A stretch of DNA of 32,730 nucleotides from an uncultured Vampirovibrio sp. (GCA_910579975.1 CAJTWU010000019.1:1-32730); one strand, 5' to 3'. Positions 1 through 8,600 are shown, counted from the stretch's first letter. Program-made: numbers and translations. Notes: generated from the sequence alone by a model not told the origin.

Positions 1-1346
1 ATTTAAATTATCACTGCTATGGTAACTCAATGAACATCTCTGCTGATGAGATGGGCGAGATTACTAAAAAGTGGGAAAGCAAGCTGAACTCTTGGCAAGC
101 AACTGTTTCCAATGATGAAAACCAGTATGAGTTTGATGATAGTGATTATTCTTCATACAAAGATAATGGTAAAAAAGCAGCACAAGACCAAACAGGTTAT
201 GAAGGCGGCAAGGGTAAAATGATTGGTCGTGGCGTTGGTGATGCAGTATTTTCCACAGCTAATGCTGTAGGACAAGTAGCCGGTAAAACGGTTTTTCAAA
301 AAGTAGGTACAAAAGTCGCTGGAAAAGCTATGGAAAAAGGCGTTGAAAAAGTAGGTGAGGGCGCTGCTATAGAACAAGTTGGTAAGACTGCTGGTTTTGT
401 TGTTGGTTGTACCTTAGGTCTTGCTACAGGTGTAGCATATATGGCTAAAAAACCAAACAAAGATCAAAAGCAGGCTTGTGATGAACTTCAGAATGTAATG
501 GCAAATTCAAAAGCAGCTTTATCTGAAACTCAAGCTGATATGGAAAATATGGCTAATGAGATTATTGATTTATCAGATCAGGCTAATGAAACTAATGAAG
601 ATGCTAATGAAAATCTTGAAGAACAAAAAACAGAATATGATATGTACAAAGCTTCTTATGAAGCACTTAAAGCTAAAGCTGAAAGCGGTGAACCTTTAAC
701 AGAAGAAGAAAAAGCCTTATATCAGGAACTTGTTAAATATATGACTGAAACAGGTGAAGGTATTGCTGAAACCCAAGAAGAAACTACAGATTTAGTTGGT
801 GAAATCTATGAAGATATGGGTTCTTATCAAGAGGGCTATGACTATGCAGCTGAAACAATGGGTGAAGTTGAAGGTTTGACTGACTATGCTGAAAGTTTTG
901 ATGAAAAAGTCAGGGCAAATTGTACTGCAGCAGAGACTGCACTATATACGAATGTAGCCGCTTCTGGTATTGTTGCAGCTAAATTAGCTCTTGATGGAAA
1001 TATTTTTACCAAAGCAATTAGTATCGGCATGGGAGTCGTAGCCGCAGCTGCTGGTGTAGCAAGTGGAATTGCTGCAAAAGAACAAAATGATTGGGCAGGA
1101 CAAGTTGGTACAGAAATAGACCTCCGCAAAGAAACTCAATCTTTCAACACCGAAACAATGGATATGTATGATGAAGAAATCGATGCTTACGATGGTCACA
1201 TGACCGGAGTTGAAGACCTTGAACTCGAAATCCCTGATGATGTTAAGGCGCCGGAAGATACAGCACTTCCTCCTACGACAGGTGACGGACTTCCTGAAGA
1301 AACCCCTGAAACTATTAAACCCGATAAAAAAGAAGATGAAGAATAA
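1..1346 (+). CDS. Large acidic protein with two hydrophobic segments, 5' partial
   Basis: The frame is open to the window edge, with nine further in-frame codons before the first ATG at 30. That ATG has no Shine-Dalgarno sequence, so the gene very probably begins outside the window. Counting from the ATG at 30, a glycine/alanine-rich hydrophobic stretch lies at about residues 112-140. A long Glu/Gln-rich coiled-coil region follows at about 145-260, then a second Ala/Gly-rich hydrophobic segment at about 305-345, and a proline- and acid-rich tail ends in EDEE. I recognise no family. Two hydrophobic hairpins around coiled coils resemble secreted pore-forming or translocator proteins in architecture only. 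A 10-bp stem-loop follows the stop codon. Confidence 0.7.
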   Translation, partial: LNYHCYGNSMNISADEMGEITKKWESKLNSWQATVSNDENQYEFDDSDYSSYKDNGKKAAQDQTGYEGGKGKMIGRGVGDAVFSTANAVGQVAGKTVFQKVGTKVAGKAMEKGVEKVGEGAAIEQVGKTAGFVVGCTLGLATGVAYMAKKPNKDQKQACDELQNVMANSKAALSETQADMENMANEIIDLSDQANETNEDANENLEEQKTEYDMYKASYEALKAKAESGEPLTEEEKALYQELVKYMTETGEGIAETQEETTDLVGEIYEDMGSYQEGYDYAAETMGEVEGLTDYAESFDEKVRANCTAAETALYTNVAASGIVAAKLALDGNIFTKAISIGMGVVAAAAGVASGIAAKEQNDWAGQVGTEIDLRKETQSFNTETMDMYDEEIDAYDGHMTGVEDLELEIPDDVKAPEDTALPPTTGDGLPEETPETIKPDKKEDEE

Positions 1347-1356
1347 TGAATAACTT

Positions 1357-1381
1357 GGAGATGGTTCTATGAACCATCTCC
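1357..1381 (+). terminator. Stem-loop after the first gene
   Basis: A perfect 10-bp stem (GGAGATGGTT with AACCATCTCC) has a 5-nt loop and starts 11 nt after the stop codon. It lacks a run of T downstream, so it may be a weak or factor-assisted terminator or an RNA-stabilising hairpin. The next promoter begins right behind it. Confidence 0.5.
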
Positions 1382-1384
1382 TTA

Positions 1385-1393
1385 TGTTATAAT
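1385..1393 (+). promoter_or_regulatory. Extended -10 promoter, leaderless start of TPR gene
   Basis: The sequence TGTTATAAT is a perfect extended -10 element. Its last base lies 6 nt before the ATG at 1400, so transcription should begin at or next to the start codon. There is no Shine-Dalgarno sequence, and the -35 region (TTCTAT) is poor. Confidence 0.6.
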
Positions 1394-1399
1394 ATAGCT

Positions 1400-2332
1400 A
1401 TGGGAATGGATGAAATAGAAAATTTACAAGAAACTCTTCAAAATGATCCTTCTAACTTTCAAGCTAGAAGAGAACTTTCTATTCTACTAGCAGACAACGG
1501 TTTTAATGAAGAAGCTTTATCTAATCTAAAATATTTAGAAAAATATTTTCCTGAAGATGCTGAACTTCAATATAACATTGGTATTCTTTACGAAAAAACC
1601 AAAAGTTTTGATAACGCAAAAAAATCCTACCAAAAAGCAATCGAAATTTCTCCTCAAGATGATTTTTATTACAACCTTGGAGAAGTTCTTGTAAGCCTCA
1701 AGGAATGGGATGAAGCTATAGAAGCGTTTAAAACCGTACTCAAAAACGACCCAAATGACGGCAACTGTTATTTTAATCTAGGTTTATGCTATCTTAACAA
1801 AGACGAAAAAAACATTGCGGCTGATAATTTTCAAAAAGCTGTAGAATTAAACCCTCAAGATATATTTGCATATTTTTACCTTGGAAATATATACCAAACA
1901 AACGGTTTAACAAATTTCGCTCAGGAATGTTATGAAAAAGTTCTCGCGATTTCTCCGGATTACAGCTGGGCATATTTTAACCTTGCCTCAATTGCTTACA
2001 AAAACAATAATCTCGAACAAGCAAAAGAATATCTTTTAAAAACAATTGAATATAACAAACAGGATACCGAAGCTTATAAACTTTTGACAAAAATATGTAT
2101 TAAAGAAAATGAGATTGAAGAAATTATCTCTTTGTTAGAATCCACTTTAGACAATGAAGATAACGGGGATTTATTTTATGCTTTAGCTCAGGTTTATAAA
2201 CTTACAGGTAATCTGGAAGCTTATGCTGAAAATTTAGACTCCGCTCTTGACAGCCCGACTCTTACTTATTCACGTGATATTGTAAAACAAGAATTCGACG
2301 CTATTACTTATAAATTGGAGCAAGAAAAATAG
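1400..2332 (+). CDS. Tetratricopeptide repeat protein
   Basis: This 310-residue protein consists almost entirely of TPR units of about 34 residues. The clearest run covers residues 50-230, with repeated Y-x-LG...A...Y/F-x-KA-x-x-x-x-P patterns (for example YYNLGEVL and CYFNLGLCYL). It has no signal peptide or membrane segment, so it is probably a cytoplasmic scaffold for protein-protein contacts; the partner is unknown. The final G of its stop codon is the first base of the recN GTG start, so the two genes are translationally coupled. The ATG at 1400 appears to be leaderless. Confidence 0.85.
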   Translation: MGMDEIENLQETLQNDPSNFQARRELSILLADNGFNEEALSNLKYLEKYFPEDAELQYNIGILYEKTKSFDNAKKSYQKAIEISPQDDFYYNLGEVLVSLKEWDEAIEAFKTVLKNDPNDGNCYFNLGLCYLNKDEKNIAADNFQKAVELNPQDIFAYFYLGNIYQTNGLTNFAQECYEKVLAISPDYSWAYFNLASIAYKNNNLEQAKEYLLKTIEYNKQDTEAYKLLTKICIKENEIEEIISLLESTLDNEDNGDLFYALAQVYKLTGNLEAYAENLDSALDSPTLTYSRDIVKQEFDAITYKLEQEK

Positions 2333-3978
2333 TGTTAAGCAAAATCTTTATCAAAAATTATATCCTAATAGATGAACTTGAACTTGAATTTTCAAACGGA
2401 CTCAATATAATTACCGGTGAAACAGGTGCCGGTAAAAGTATTTTAATCAATGCGATTGATATTGCTTTTGGCGCAAAAACAGGCAAAGAAGTTATTAAAA
2501 CAAATGCAGATAAAGCAATCATCGAGCTAACCATTCTTGATAAAAAAAATCTTGCCTCTAAAATCCTTGAAGAATTTGATATTGATAGTATTGGAGAAGA
2601 AATTATTCTCTCAAAAGAAATTACCCAAACAGGTTCACGCTCCAGAGTTAACGGATGTCTGGTAAATCAGGAATTTATTAAACTTTTCAAAGAAATCTTC
2701 CTTGATATTCATTCACAACACCAGACATACTCGTTTTTGCAGCCAAAACTCCATATAACACTTCTGGATAATTACATAAAAAATCCAGTTTTATGCGATT
2801 ATAAAAATGATTTTGAACACTATAAAAACCTTTTGAAAGAACTTGATAATCTCAAAAACATTTCAGAAAAAACCGAAGAACAAATTGATTTTCTAAAATT
2901 TCAGGTAAACGAAATTGAGGAAGCTGCACTTATTTTAAATGAAGATGAAGAATTAAACAATGAACTTTCAGTTTTAGAAAATGTAGAAAAGCTAAAAGAA
3001 CTCACAGGTTCATCATACTGGACCCTTTCTGGAGATGACGGCTCCATTATGGAAGCACTTTTCCAAATAAAAATGTCAATTTCAAAAGCTGTTGGTTTAG
3101 ATAGTTCACTTGAAGAAACCGAAACCCAGTTAATAAATGCAATTGAAATATTAAAGGATTTGTCATCATCTTTGAGAGATTATTCTACATCTTTAGAAAA
3201 TGATACCGAACGCATTAACAAAATTCAAGAACGACTATTCTTAATTGAAAAACTCAAACGCAAATATGGAGGAACAATCGAAAAAGTTCTTGAAACAGGC
3301 GAAAAGCTAAGAAAAGAACTTGATGGTATTGAATTTTCAACCCAAAATATTGAAGCTCTTGAAGCTGAAATTGAAAAATACCGCAAAGAACTTTTTACAA
3401 AAGCAAGTGAAATTTCAGCAATAAGAAAAACACATTCAAAGAAACTTTCAGAACTAATAGTTGAAAAACTTGAAAAATTAGAACTACCTAAAGTACGTTT
3501 TGAAATAGGTTTTGAAGAAACTGAACTTGGAGCAAATGGTATCGATAAAATAGAATTTTTAATCTCAACAAATATTTCAGAAGGATTAAAACCACTTGCA
3601 AAAGTTGCTTCCGGCGGTGAAATCTCACGTGTTATGCTAGCAATAAAAACCATTTTTGCTCAAACCGATAACATTGATACAGTAATATTTGACGAAATTG
3701 ACACCGGTATTTCGGGAAAAACATCGCAATCGGTTGCCGATGAAGTTAAAGAACTAGCTAAATACATGCAGATAATTATGATTACACATCAAGCAATAAT
3801 CGCTTCAAAATCTGATAAACATATTTATGTTCGTAAAACTCAAGATGACAAAACTTGCGTAAACATCTCAATTTTGGATGAAAAAGAAAAATTGAATGCA
3901 ATAGCTGAACTTGCCTCAGGAGAAATTACGGATGAATCTTTAAAACTTGCAAAGCTATTAATAAAAGGGGCGGTTTAA
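2332..3978 (+). CDS. recN: DNA repair protein RecN
   Basis: RecN is an SMC-like ATPase of double-strand-break repair that helps hold broken DNA ends together for RecA-dependent recombination. The protein has 548 residues, close to the usual 550. Walker A is GETGAGKS at residues 29-36. Long coiled-coil arms occupy about 150-390. The ABC signature ASGGEISRVML and Walker B VIFDEIDTGISG lie in the last third, followed by the His-containing ITHQA switch. The start is GTG at 2332, giving the family-typical N-terminus MLSKIFIKNYILIDELE. It overlaps the TPR gene by one base. A terminator hairpin includes its stop codon. Confidence 0.97.
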   Translation: MLSKIFIKNYILIDELELEFSNGLNIITGETGAGKSILINAIDIAFGAKTGKEVIKTNADKAIIELTILDKKNLASKILEEFDIDSIGEEIILSKEITQTGSRSRVNGCLVNQEFIKLFKEIFLDIHSQHQTYSFLQPKLHITLLDNYIKNPVLCDYKNDFEHYKNLLKELDNLKNISEKTEEQIDFLKFQVNEIEEAALILNEDEELNNELSVLENVEKLKELTGSSYWTLSGDDGSIMEALFQIKMSISKAVGLDSSLEETETQLINAIEILKDLSSSLRDYSTSLENDTERINKIQERLFLIEKLKRKYGGTIEKVLETGEKLRKELDGIEFSTQNIEALEAEIEKYRKELFTKASEISAIRKTHSKKLSELIVEKLEKLELPKVRFEIGFEETELGANGIDKIEFLISTNISEGLKPLAKVASGGEISRVMLAIKTIFAQTDNIDTVIFDEIDTGISGKTSQSVADEVKELAKYMQIIMITHQAIIASKSDKHIYVRKTQDDKTCVNISILDEKEKLNAIAELASGEITDESLKLAKLLIKGAV

Positions 3979-3988
3979 AAAACCGCCC
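3968..3988. terminator. Bidirectional terminator between recN and hsp20-like gene
   Basis: A 9-bp stem (GGGCGGTTT/AAACCGCCC) with a 3-nt loop overlaps the recN stop codon. T-rich sequence follows on the plus strand, and CCTTTTATTA follows on the minus strand, so it can end both converging genes. Confidence 0.85.
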
Positions 3989-3994
3989 TCTTCT

Positions 3995-4501
3995 TTATTC
4001 TTTAAATGGAACTGTAATAATATATTTATCACCCTTGCGTTCTTTAGAAATCTTATCTGTTTCTAAATCCTCATCTAAATAGTAGGATTGAGAAAAATTA
4101 ACAATTTTTTCACCGGCAAAAGATTTTTCATCCAATTCACCAGAAACAGTAATAATATGATCCTTAATATTTACATTCACATCTTTTTCGTTATTTTCTA
4201 ACGGTTTAAGGTCAACAATAACCTTGTATTCATTATTTTCCTTAACAAGATTAACGAGCATTGGACGCATTTTTGGCTCAAACGGGTTTTCATTTGTCAT
4301 TTTATCTTCAATTCTCTGAAAACTTCTTTCCTGTTGACGCATAACTTTCTCAATACGTTTTGCATTGTACATAGGGTCAGTCATTCTATGAAGCATAAGT
4401 TCCATTACACAATAGAACGCAATAAATGCAATAATAAATGTCATTAGAGCAATTGCTCCAATTCTTAACCAGTGATGTTTAGTACTTTCATTTTCAAGCA
4501 T
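3995..4501 (-). CDS. Membrane-anchored Hsp20/alpha-crystallin-like protein
   Basis: The protein has 168 residues from the chosen ATG at 4501, which is preceded by AAGGAG at good spacing; an upstream ATG at 4552 has no such site. A single hydrophobic segment lies at about residues 12-36. A polar helical linker follows, then an alpha-crystallin-type beta-sandwich from about 78 to the end (YKVIVDLKPL, ITVSGELDE, FSQSYYLDEDL, YIITVPFKE). The ending resembles the LP..vd...i.a.....L.itvP pattern of small heat-shock proteins. Small Hsps are normally soluble oligomeric holdases, so a membrane tether is unusual. Which side of the membrane the domain faces cannot be read from the sequence. It may protect membrane or envelope proteins (inference). 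Confidence 0.8.
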   Translation of the reverse strand: MLENESTKHHWLRIGAIALMTFIIAFIAFYCVMELMLHRMTDPMYNAKRIEKVMRQQERSFQRIEDKMTNENPFEPKMRPMLVNLVKENNEYKVIVDLKPLENNEKDVNVNIKDHIITVSGELDEKSFAGEKIVNFSQSYYLDEDLETDKISKERKGDKYIITVPFKE

Positions 4502-4587
4502 ATAAAACTCCTTTCTTAAAGTTCTTAGAATATTAAACCCAAGAAAAATCACCTAAACAATAACCACATGGAGAGTATAAAAGGATA

Positions 4588-4613
4588 AAAAATGAGGCAT
4601 AAGCCTCATTTTT
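4588..4613 (-). terminator. Intrinsic terminator of the AGCS symporter gene
   Basis: The 11-bp stem AAAAATGAGGC/GCCTCATTTTT has a 4-nt loop and includes the stop codon. It is followed on the minus strand by a T-rich tail. Confidence 0.85.
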
Positions 4614-6114
4614 AAAACTTAATAAATTTCATATTATGTCTTTCCAGATAATCCCTTAAATCTCGCTTAATTTCAGGAGCAAGAATATAAAGAACAATTA
4701 CATTTGGAATACACATTGCAATCATCATTGCATCAGTAATATCAATAATTGATTTAACATTCATTGCTGAACCAATAATAATAAACAAGCAATAAATCAA
4801 ATTAAAAGTTAACACTCGTTTTTTACCTTCACCCAACAAGAATGTCCAAGCTTTTTGTCCATAGTATGCCCAGCTGATTAAAGTTGACATTGCAAATAAT
4901 ACTGCAATTATTGAAAGAATTATCGGGAAGAAAGGAATAACAGATTGGAACGCATTAGAAGCAAGTTCTATACCTGAAATTTCTTTTGCAGCGTGTGTGC
5001 AAGCGCCCGAAAATACAATTGCAAAAGATGTGAATAAACAAAGAACACCTGTTAAAAATGTTTCTAACAAAGCCACAAATCCTTGTGAAACAGGTTCTTT
5101 AGTTTGAGCTGTAGCATAAACAATAGCAGCAGCACCTGTACCGGCTTCATTAGACTGAACAGAGCGTCTAAGTCCAATAATAATAGTACCAAACACACCA
5201 CCGGCAACAGCAGTCGGATGGAATGCTTCTTTTATAATTAACGCTATAGCGTGTGGAATATTTGAAAAATTAGCAAAAATAACAATTAAACCTGAAATTA
5301 TGTACAACGCACACATTGTTGGAGTTAAAACAGTTGTAACTTTTGCAATACTTTTAATACCGCCCATTACAACCAGACCGATAAGAACAGCAGCAACTGC
5401 ACCGATAATCCAGGCATAACCATGGAAAATACTTCCTTCACCACCTGTAATAAAGATAATTTGGTGAGCAGTTTGGTTAATTTGTATCATATTCCCGCCT
5501 GTAATACCACCGCCGATACAAAGTATGGCAAACAATACAGATAATGGCTGTCCTAACCAGCGCATTTTCTTTCTGGTTAAACCATGAGCAATATAATGCA
5601 TTGGTCCGCCGGATACAGAACCATCAAGGTTAAATCTTCTGTATTTTACAGCAAGAGTTGCTTCAATAAACTTAATTGACATTCCTAAAAGAGCTCCGAA
5701 GAAAATCCAAAACGCTGCTCCCGGACCACCGATTGAGATAGAAATCGCAACACCCGCAATACTGCCAATACCGATTGTACCTGATAAAGCTGTTGCAAGA
5801 GCCTGAAAAGAACTTACTTCACCACAGCCGTCTTCAGATTTTTCAGCCGGTTTCATAACAGTATCAATAGCGTGTTTGAAACCCCAAACAGAAATACCTT
5901 TGAAATAAATTGTAAAAAATATACCGGCAAAAAGCACCCAAAAAATAATTAAAGGAACATTGTTGCCTGCAATTGAAATAGGGAAGAAGATAAGCTTGGC
6001 GACTTTATCCGTATATGGCGCAATATTCTGGTCAATAAAAGCATCGACATTCATTGCGTGAGCTGATTGTAAGCTCATAAACATAGCAGATAGCATCATC
6101 AAAAATTTTTTCAT
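4612..6114 (-). CDS. Sodium:alanine/glycine symporter, AGCS family
   Basis: This is a 500-residue polytopic inner-membrane protein of the alanine/glycine:cation symporter family (AlsT/DagA-like), which imports neutral amino acids with Na+ or H+. The family signature runs GGPGAAFWIFFGALLGMS and continues into KFIEATLAVKYR at about residues 128-160. SNEAGTGAAAIV, typical of the family, lies at about 320-331. The first 20 residues (MKKFLMMLSAMFMSLQSAHA) resemble a cleavable signal peptide placed before the first transporter helix. The gene is transcribed alone: a TTGACA promoter lies upstream and a terminator is at its stop. The substrate is not determined. Confidence 0.93.
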   Translation of the reverse strand: MKKFLMMLSAMFMSLQSAHAMNVDAFIDQNIAPYTDKVAKLIFFPISIAGNNVPLIIFWVLFAGIFFTIYFKGISVWGFKHAIDTVMKPAEKSEDGCGEVSSFQALATALSGTIGIGSIAGVAISISIGGPGAAFWIFFGALLGMSIKFIEATLAVKYRRFNLDGSVSGGPMHYIAHGLTRKKMRWLGQPLSVLFAILCIGGGITGGNMIQINQTAHQIIFITGGEGSIFHGYAWIIGAVAAVLIGLVVMGGIKSIAKVTTVLTPTMCALYIISGLIVIFANFSNIPHAIALIIKEAFHPTAVAGGVFGTIIIGLRRSVQSNEAGTGAAAIVYATAQTKEPVSQGFVALLETFLTGVLCLFTSFAIVFSGACTHAAKEISGIELASNAFQSVIPFFPIILSIIAVLFAMSTLISWAYYGQKAWTFLLGEGKKRVLTFNLIYCLFIIIGSAMNVKSIIDITDAMMIAMCIPNVIVLYILAPEIKRDLRDYLERHNMKFIKF

Positions 6115-6157
6115 AGTCTTCTCTTTTCCTCAATTCGTCTAATGTAATAATCTCGAC

Positions 6158-6186
6158 ATTATTTTATTGTAGCAAGAACATGTCAA
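6158..6186 (-). promoter_or_regulatory. Sigma-70-type promoter of the AGCS gene
   Basis: On the minus strand a perfect -35 TTGACA (6181-6186) is separated by 17 nt from AATAAT (6158-6163). It lies about 45 nt upstream of the start codon at 6114. Confidence 0.65.
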
Positions 6187-6222
6187 GTTTTTTAAAAATT
6201 GTTACAAAGATTTATAAATAAA

Positions 6223-6253
6223 AAAGGAATTAAAGATTTTCTCTAATTCCTTT
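6223..6253 (-). terminator. Terminator of the flagellar operon
   Basis: On the minus strand a 10-bp stem (AAAGGAATTA/TAATTCCTTT) with an 11-nt loop is followed by TTTTTTATTT. It lies about 80 nt after the stop codon at 6333. Confidence 0.8.
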
Positions 6254-6299
6254 ATAAAACGGAGTTTAACTAAAGATTTGTTTATGGGTTGACACCTCA

Positions 6300-6319
6300 C
6301 CCTCTCCTCAAGGAGAGGG
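6300..6319. repeat. GC-rich palindrome, possible REP-type repeat
   Basis: CCCTCTCCTCAAGGAGAGGG is a near-perfect palindrome in otherwise AT-rich intergenic DNA. It has no T tract, so it is not an obvious terminator. It resembles the dispersed extragenic palindromes of many Gram-negative genomes. Only one copy is visible in the window. Confidence 0.45.
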
Positions 6320-6332
6320 AAAAGAAAATTTG

Positions 6333-7169
6333 TTATTGTGTTGCCATTTCCATTGCTGATTGCAACAGGTCTTTGTTGGTTTTAATCAAAGCTTTAACAA
6401 GCTCCATTTGAACCTTTGCCATCTGGTAATCAGCCATATTATTTTTGAAATCTATGTTTGACTGTTCTAATAATCCAGAACGGATTTCACCGCGACCTAC
6501 AATCGGTTTTCCCGACTCTTCTGTTTCTACAAACATTCCTTGCTTAACTTCATACAACCCGCTCGGATTATGGAAATTAGCCGTCGCAATTTTATATAAA
6601 GGAACAGAACGGTTACCGCCATCTGCTTTACCGTAAATTGTTCCATCATTCTTGATTTCATACTCATCATATTTACCAAGGAATTTACCATTATTCGGGT
6701 CAATCCACAACTTAATATTTGTTGTAGGAATACTCATCGCGCCGCCTTTTAGAGCTGTTTCTTCATACAAATCAGCACTGATAGATTTTGTACCGGACAT
6801 AATTTCGCCTTTGTCGTTCAAAATATAACCCTGAACTGTTGCACCATTTGTTGCGCGATAAACACCTTCCGAGTCAAATGTAAACTCGCCTAAACGCGTA
6901 TATGACACACTGTTATCCGGATTTCTTACAACAAAGAAACCTGTGCCTTCAAAGAAAAGGTTTTCATTAGATGTACCCGGTGTTGATTTACCCTGACCAT
7001 GGTTTTTAACATTCTGGTCAATCACCGCCCCGCCAAGGAAGGTTTTGAAAGTAACTTTGTTTTCTCTAAACCCCGGTGAATAAACATTTGTCAAGTTATC
7101 AGCAAGCACATCCATCCACTGAATAGTTGCTTTCTGGGTATTAATCGCGGTTGTATAAATATCATTCAT
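6333..7169 (-). CDS. Flagellar hook/basal-body rod protein, FlgF/FlgG-like
   Basis: The protein forms part of the flagellar rod or hook, exported by the flagellar type III apparatus. It has 278 residues from the ATG at 7169, which follows AAAGGT; a longer start at 7217 would bury it in the upstream gene. The N-terminus shows the family helix with DNLTNVYSPGFR (compare NLAN..T.GFK) at about residues 24-35. The middle contains EGTGFFVVRN. The C-terminus ends with GLLEQSNIDFKNNMADY and a long helix, as in FlgG/FlgF. The length is near FlgG (about 260), but a hook protein FlgE cannot be excluded. It overlaps the FliK-like gene by 8 bp (ATGAATGA) and is last in the operon. Confidence 0.88.
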   Translation of the reverse strand: MNDIYTTAINTQKATIQWMDVLADNLTNVYSPGFRENKVTFKTFLGGAVIDQNVKNHGQGKSTPGTSNENLFFEGTGFFVVRNPDNSVSYTRLGEFTFDSEGVYRATNGATVQGYILNDKGEIMSGTKSISADLYEETALKGGAMSIPTTNIKLWIDPNNGKFLGKYDEYEIKNDGTIYGKADGGNRSVPLYKIATANFHNPSGLYEVKQGMFVETEESGKPIVGRGEIRSGLLEQSNIDFKNNMADYQMAKVQMELVKALIKTNKDLLQSAMEMATQ

Positions 7170-8103
7170 CTCTGCGACCTTTCTTTCTGTTGTCTTCTTT
7201 TTGTTCTCTTCGCTCACGTCGGTTTAATTCTTCGTATTCAAGATTTTTTTCATCAAACCTTTGTTTTAAAAGAGGTAAGTTTTCTTTTAGATATGCTTCA
7301 GCAATCTGTGTTGAAGGAAGGAAATCTGCCGAGACTTTTCCATCCCTTGATATTTTTATAATGACCGAAATTCCATTGTCAAAATCTATTCTTAAAGGCT
7401 GCTGTGTTTCTTTTGCTTTAGCAAGCATGTCCGCCAATGTTTTTGAGACCTGAACTGATTTTTGAGCTGCTTCCGGGGCAAGATTATCCAGTTTCACTTC
7501 ACCTTTATCAGCTAATGCTGCAAAAACCTCTACATCAGCTTCATTCATTATTATATTATCGTATTTAACAACATGTTCTATGGTAATACCTGATTTAACA
7601 TCAACTTTTTTTATTCCTTCTTCACGGTTAACTACTTTCTCTTCAACGAAAGTATTTTGACCGGCTAAAGCAATGTTTTCAGCCATAGTAGAAAGAATTG
7701 CGGCTTCTTCTGCTAATTCTGCAGCTGTAGAAACAAGAACATTAGTTTTGTCCTGATTTTCATTACCCATAAAAGACGAAAACGGCTGCCCATCACCCGA
7801 AAAATTCATATTTGGGTTCATCTGGGGTAAAACATCTTTTTTATCCGGGATATTAAAATCGTTATTAATCAAGTTTTCACCTTTTTCATTATTATCGGCT
7901 TGTTTAGGAGGAAGCTTTAATTCAAAATCCGGCTTATCATCTATTTGGTCGAACTCTTTTGAAGTTTCTGTTTCATCAGCTTTAGTATTTTCCAGCTCCT
8001 TTAATTCATCTGCAAACTTAACAGACGAGTTTTTTTGAGTTGTATTTGATGTTTTTTGTTTAACCTGAGCGGTTTGATTAATATTTGATGAGTCAATATT
8101 CAT
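7162..8103 (-). CDS. fliK: FliK-like flagellar hook-length control protein
   Basis: The protein has 313 residues. A low-complexity, Asn/Asp/Lys/Gln-rich N-terminus covers about 1-115. A compact C-terminal domain at about 230-295 (PLRIDFDNGISVIIKIS, then VSADFLPSTQIAEAYLKENLPLLKQR) resembles the FliK C-terminal domain, which is a beta hairpin followed by a helix of the L...L..L...L type. A highly charged tail ends it. In flagellar systems FliK measures hook length and switches export specificity. The call rests partly on context, since FliJ is immediately upstream (2-nt gap) and a hook/rod protein overlaps downstream. Direct similarity is moderate. Confidence 0.6.
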   Translation of the reverse strand: MNIDSSNINQTAQVKQKTSNTTQKNSSVKFADELKELENTKADETETSKEFDQIDDKPDFELKLPPKQADNNEKGENLINNDFNIPDKKDVLPQMNPNMNFSGDGQPFSSFMGNENQDKTNVLVSTAAELAEEAAILSTMAENIALAGQNTFVEEKVVNREEGIKKVDVKSGITIEHVVKYDNIIMNEADVEVFAALADKGEVKLDNLAPEAAQKSVQVSKTLADMLAKAKETQQPLRIDFDNGISVIIKISRDGKVSADFLPSTQIAEAYLKENLPLLKQRFDEKNLEYEELNRRERREQKEDNRKKGRRDE

Positions 8104-8105
8104 AA

Positions 8106-8600
8106 CTATTCTTCCATATAATCTAATTCTTCTCTACTCAAAAGCTGTTCCTGTTCCTCTTCTTCTTTTTCACGTGACTGAATAAAGAACCTTTGGACAC
8201 CGATTTCTGAAAATTGTCTAAGCTCAATTGCTTTTTCCTCTTCAAGGTAAGCTTCTTTTTGTTTTTCTTTATGTTTTTCGAGAACTTTAACAGCCTGTTC
8301 CAACTTAATCAATTTTTGTTTTTCTTCATCAAGAATAGCTTGTAACCTTTGTTTTTCAGCTTCTAAAGCTTCTGCTTTGTCCCAGAGGTGATGAAGATAT
8401 TTATCATAATATTCCATCATTCTGAAATCTTTTTCGTTACGTTTATTTTGAATAGTTTGTTGGATTTCGAGCTCGTTTTCCCGAATACGCTGTTCTGCTT
8501 CATATACAGCCTGTTGAGCTTTCTGTACTACCAGAAGCTGTTCTTCTTTTTTCCTTATACGGAAATCCAAAACTTTTTGCAGTCTGTATCTAAAGGGCAT
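8106..8600 (-). CDS. fliJ: Flagellar export protein FliJ
   Basis: FliJ is a coiled-coil stalk protein of the flagellar export ATPase complex (FliH/FliI/FliJ). At 164 residues it is close to the usual 147-165. The N-terminus FRYRLQKVLDFRIRKKEEQ matches the F.F.LQ.vLd.r...E signature, and nearly all the rest is Glu/Lys/Gln-rich coiled coil. It is first in the three-gene flagellar operon. An extended -10-like TGTCATAAT (minus strand, 8624-8629 for the hexamer) lies about 23 nt upstream. No sigma-28 promoter was recognised. Confidence 0.88.
   Translation of the reverse strand: MPFRYRLQKVLDFRIRKKEEQLLVVQKAQQAVYEAEQRIRENELEIQQTIQNKRNEKDFRMMEYYDKYLHHLWDKAEALEAEKQRLQAILDEEKQKLIKLEQAVKVLEKHKEKQKEAYLEEEKAIELRQFSEIGVQRFFIQSREKEEEEQEQLLSREELDYMEE

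Noticed and set aside
1..1346. Type III secretion translocator identity
   Set aside because: Only the two-hydrophobic-segment plus coiled-coil layout fits; no sequence motif or secretion-system neighbour is visible.
3225..3653. 142-codon reading frame on the minus strand inside recN
   Set aside because: It is antisense to a clearly coding, family-matching gene and has low-complexity Ser/Phe-rich composition without a ribosome site.
4502..4552. Upstream ATG for the Hsp20-like gene
   Set aside because: The added stretch is not followed by a ribosome site at correct spacing, whereas AAGGAG precedes the ATG at 4501.
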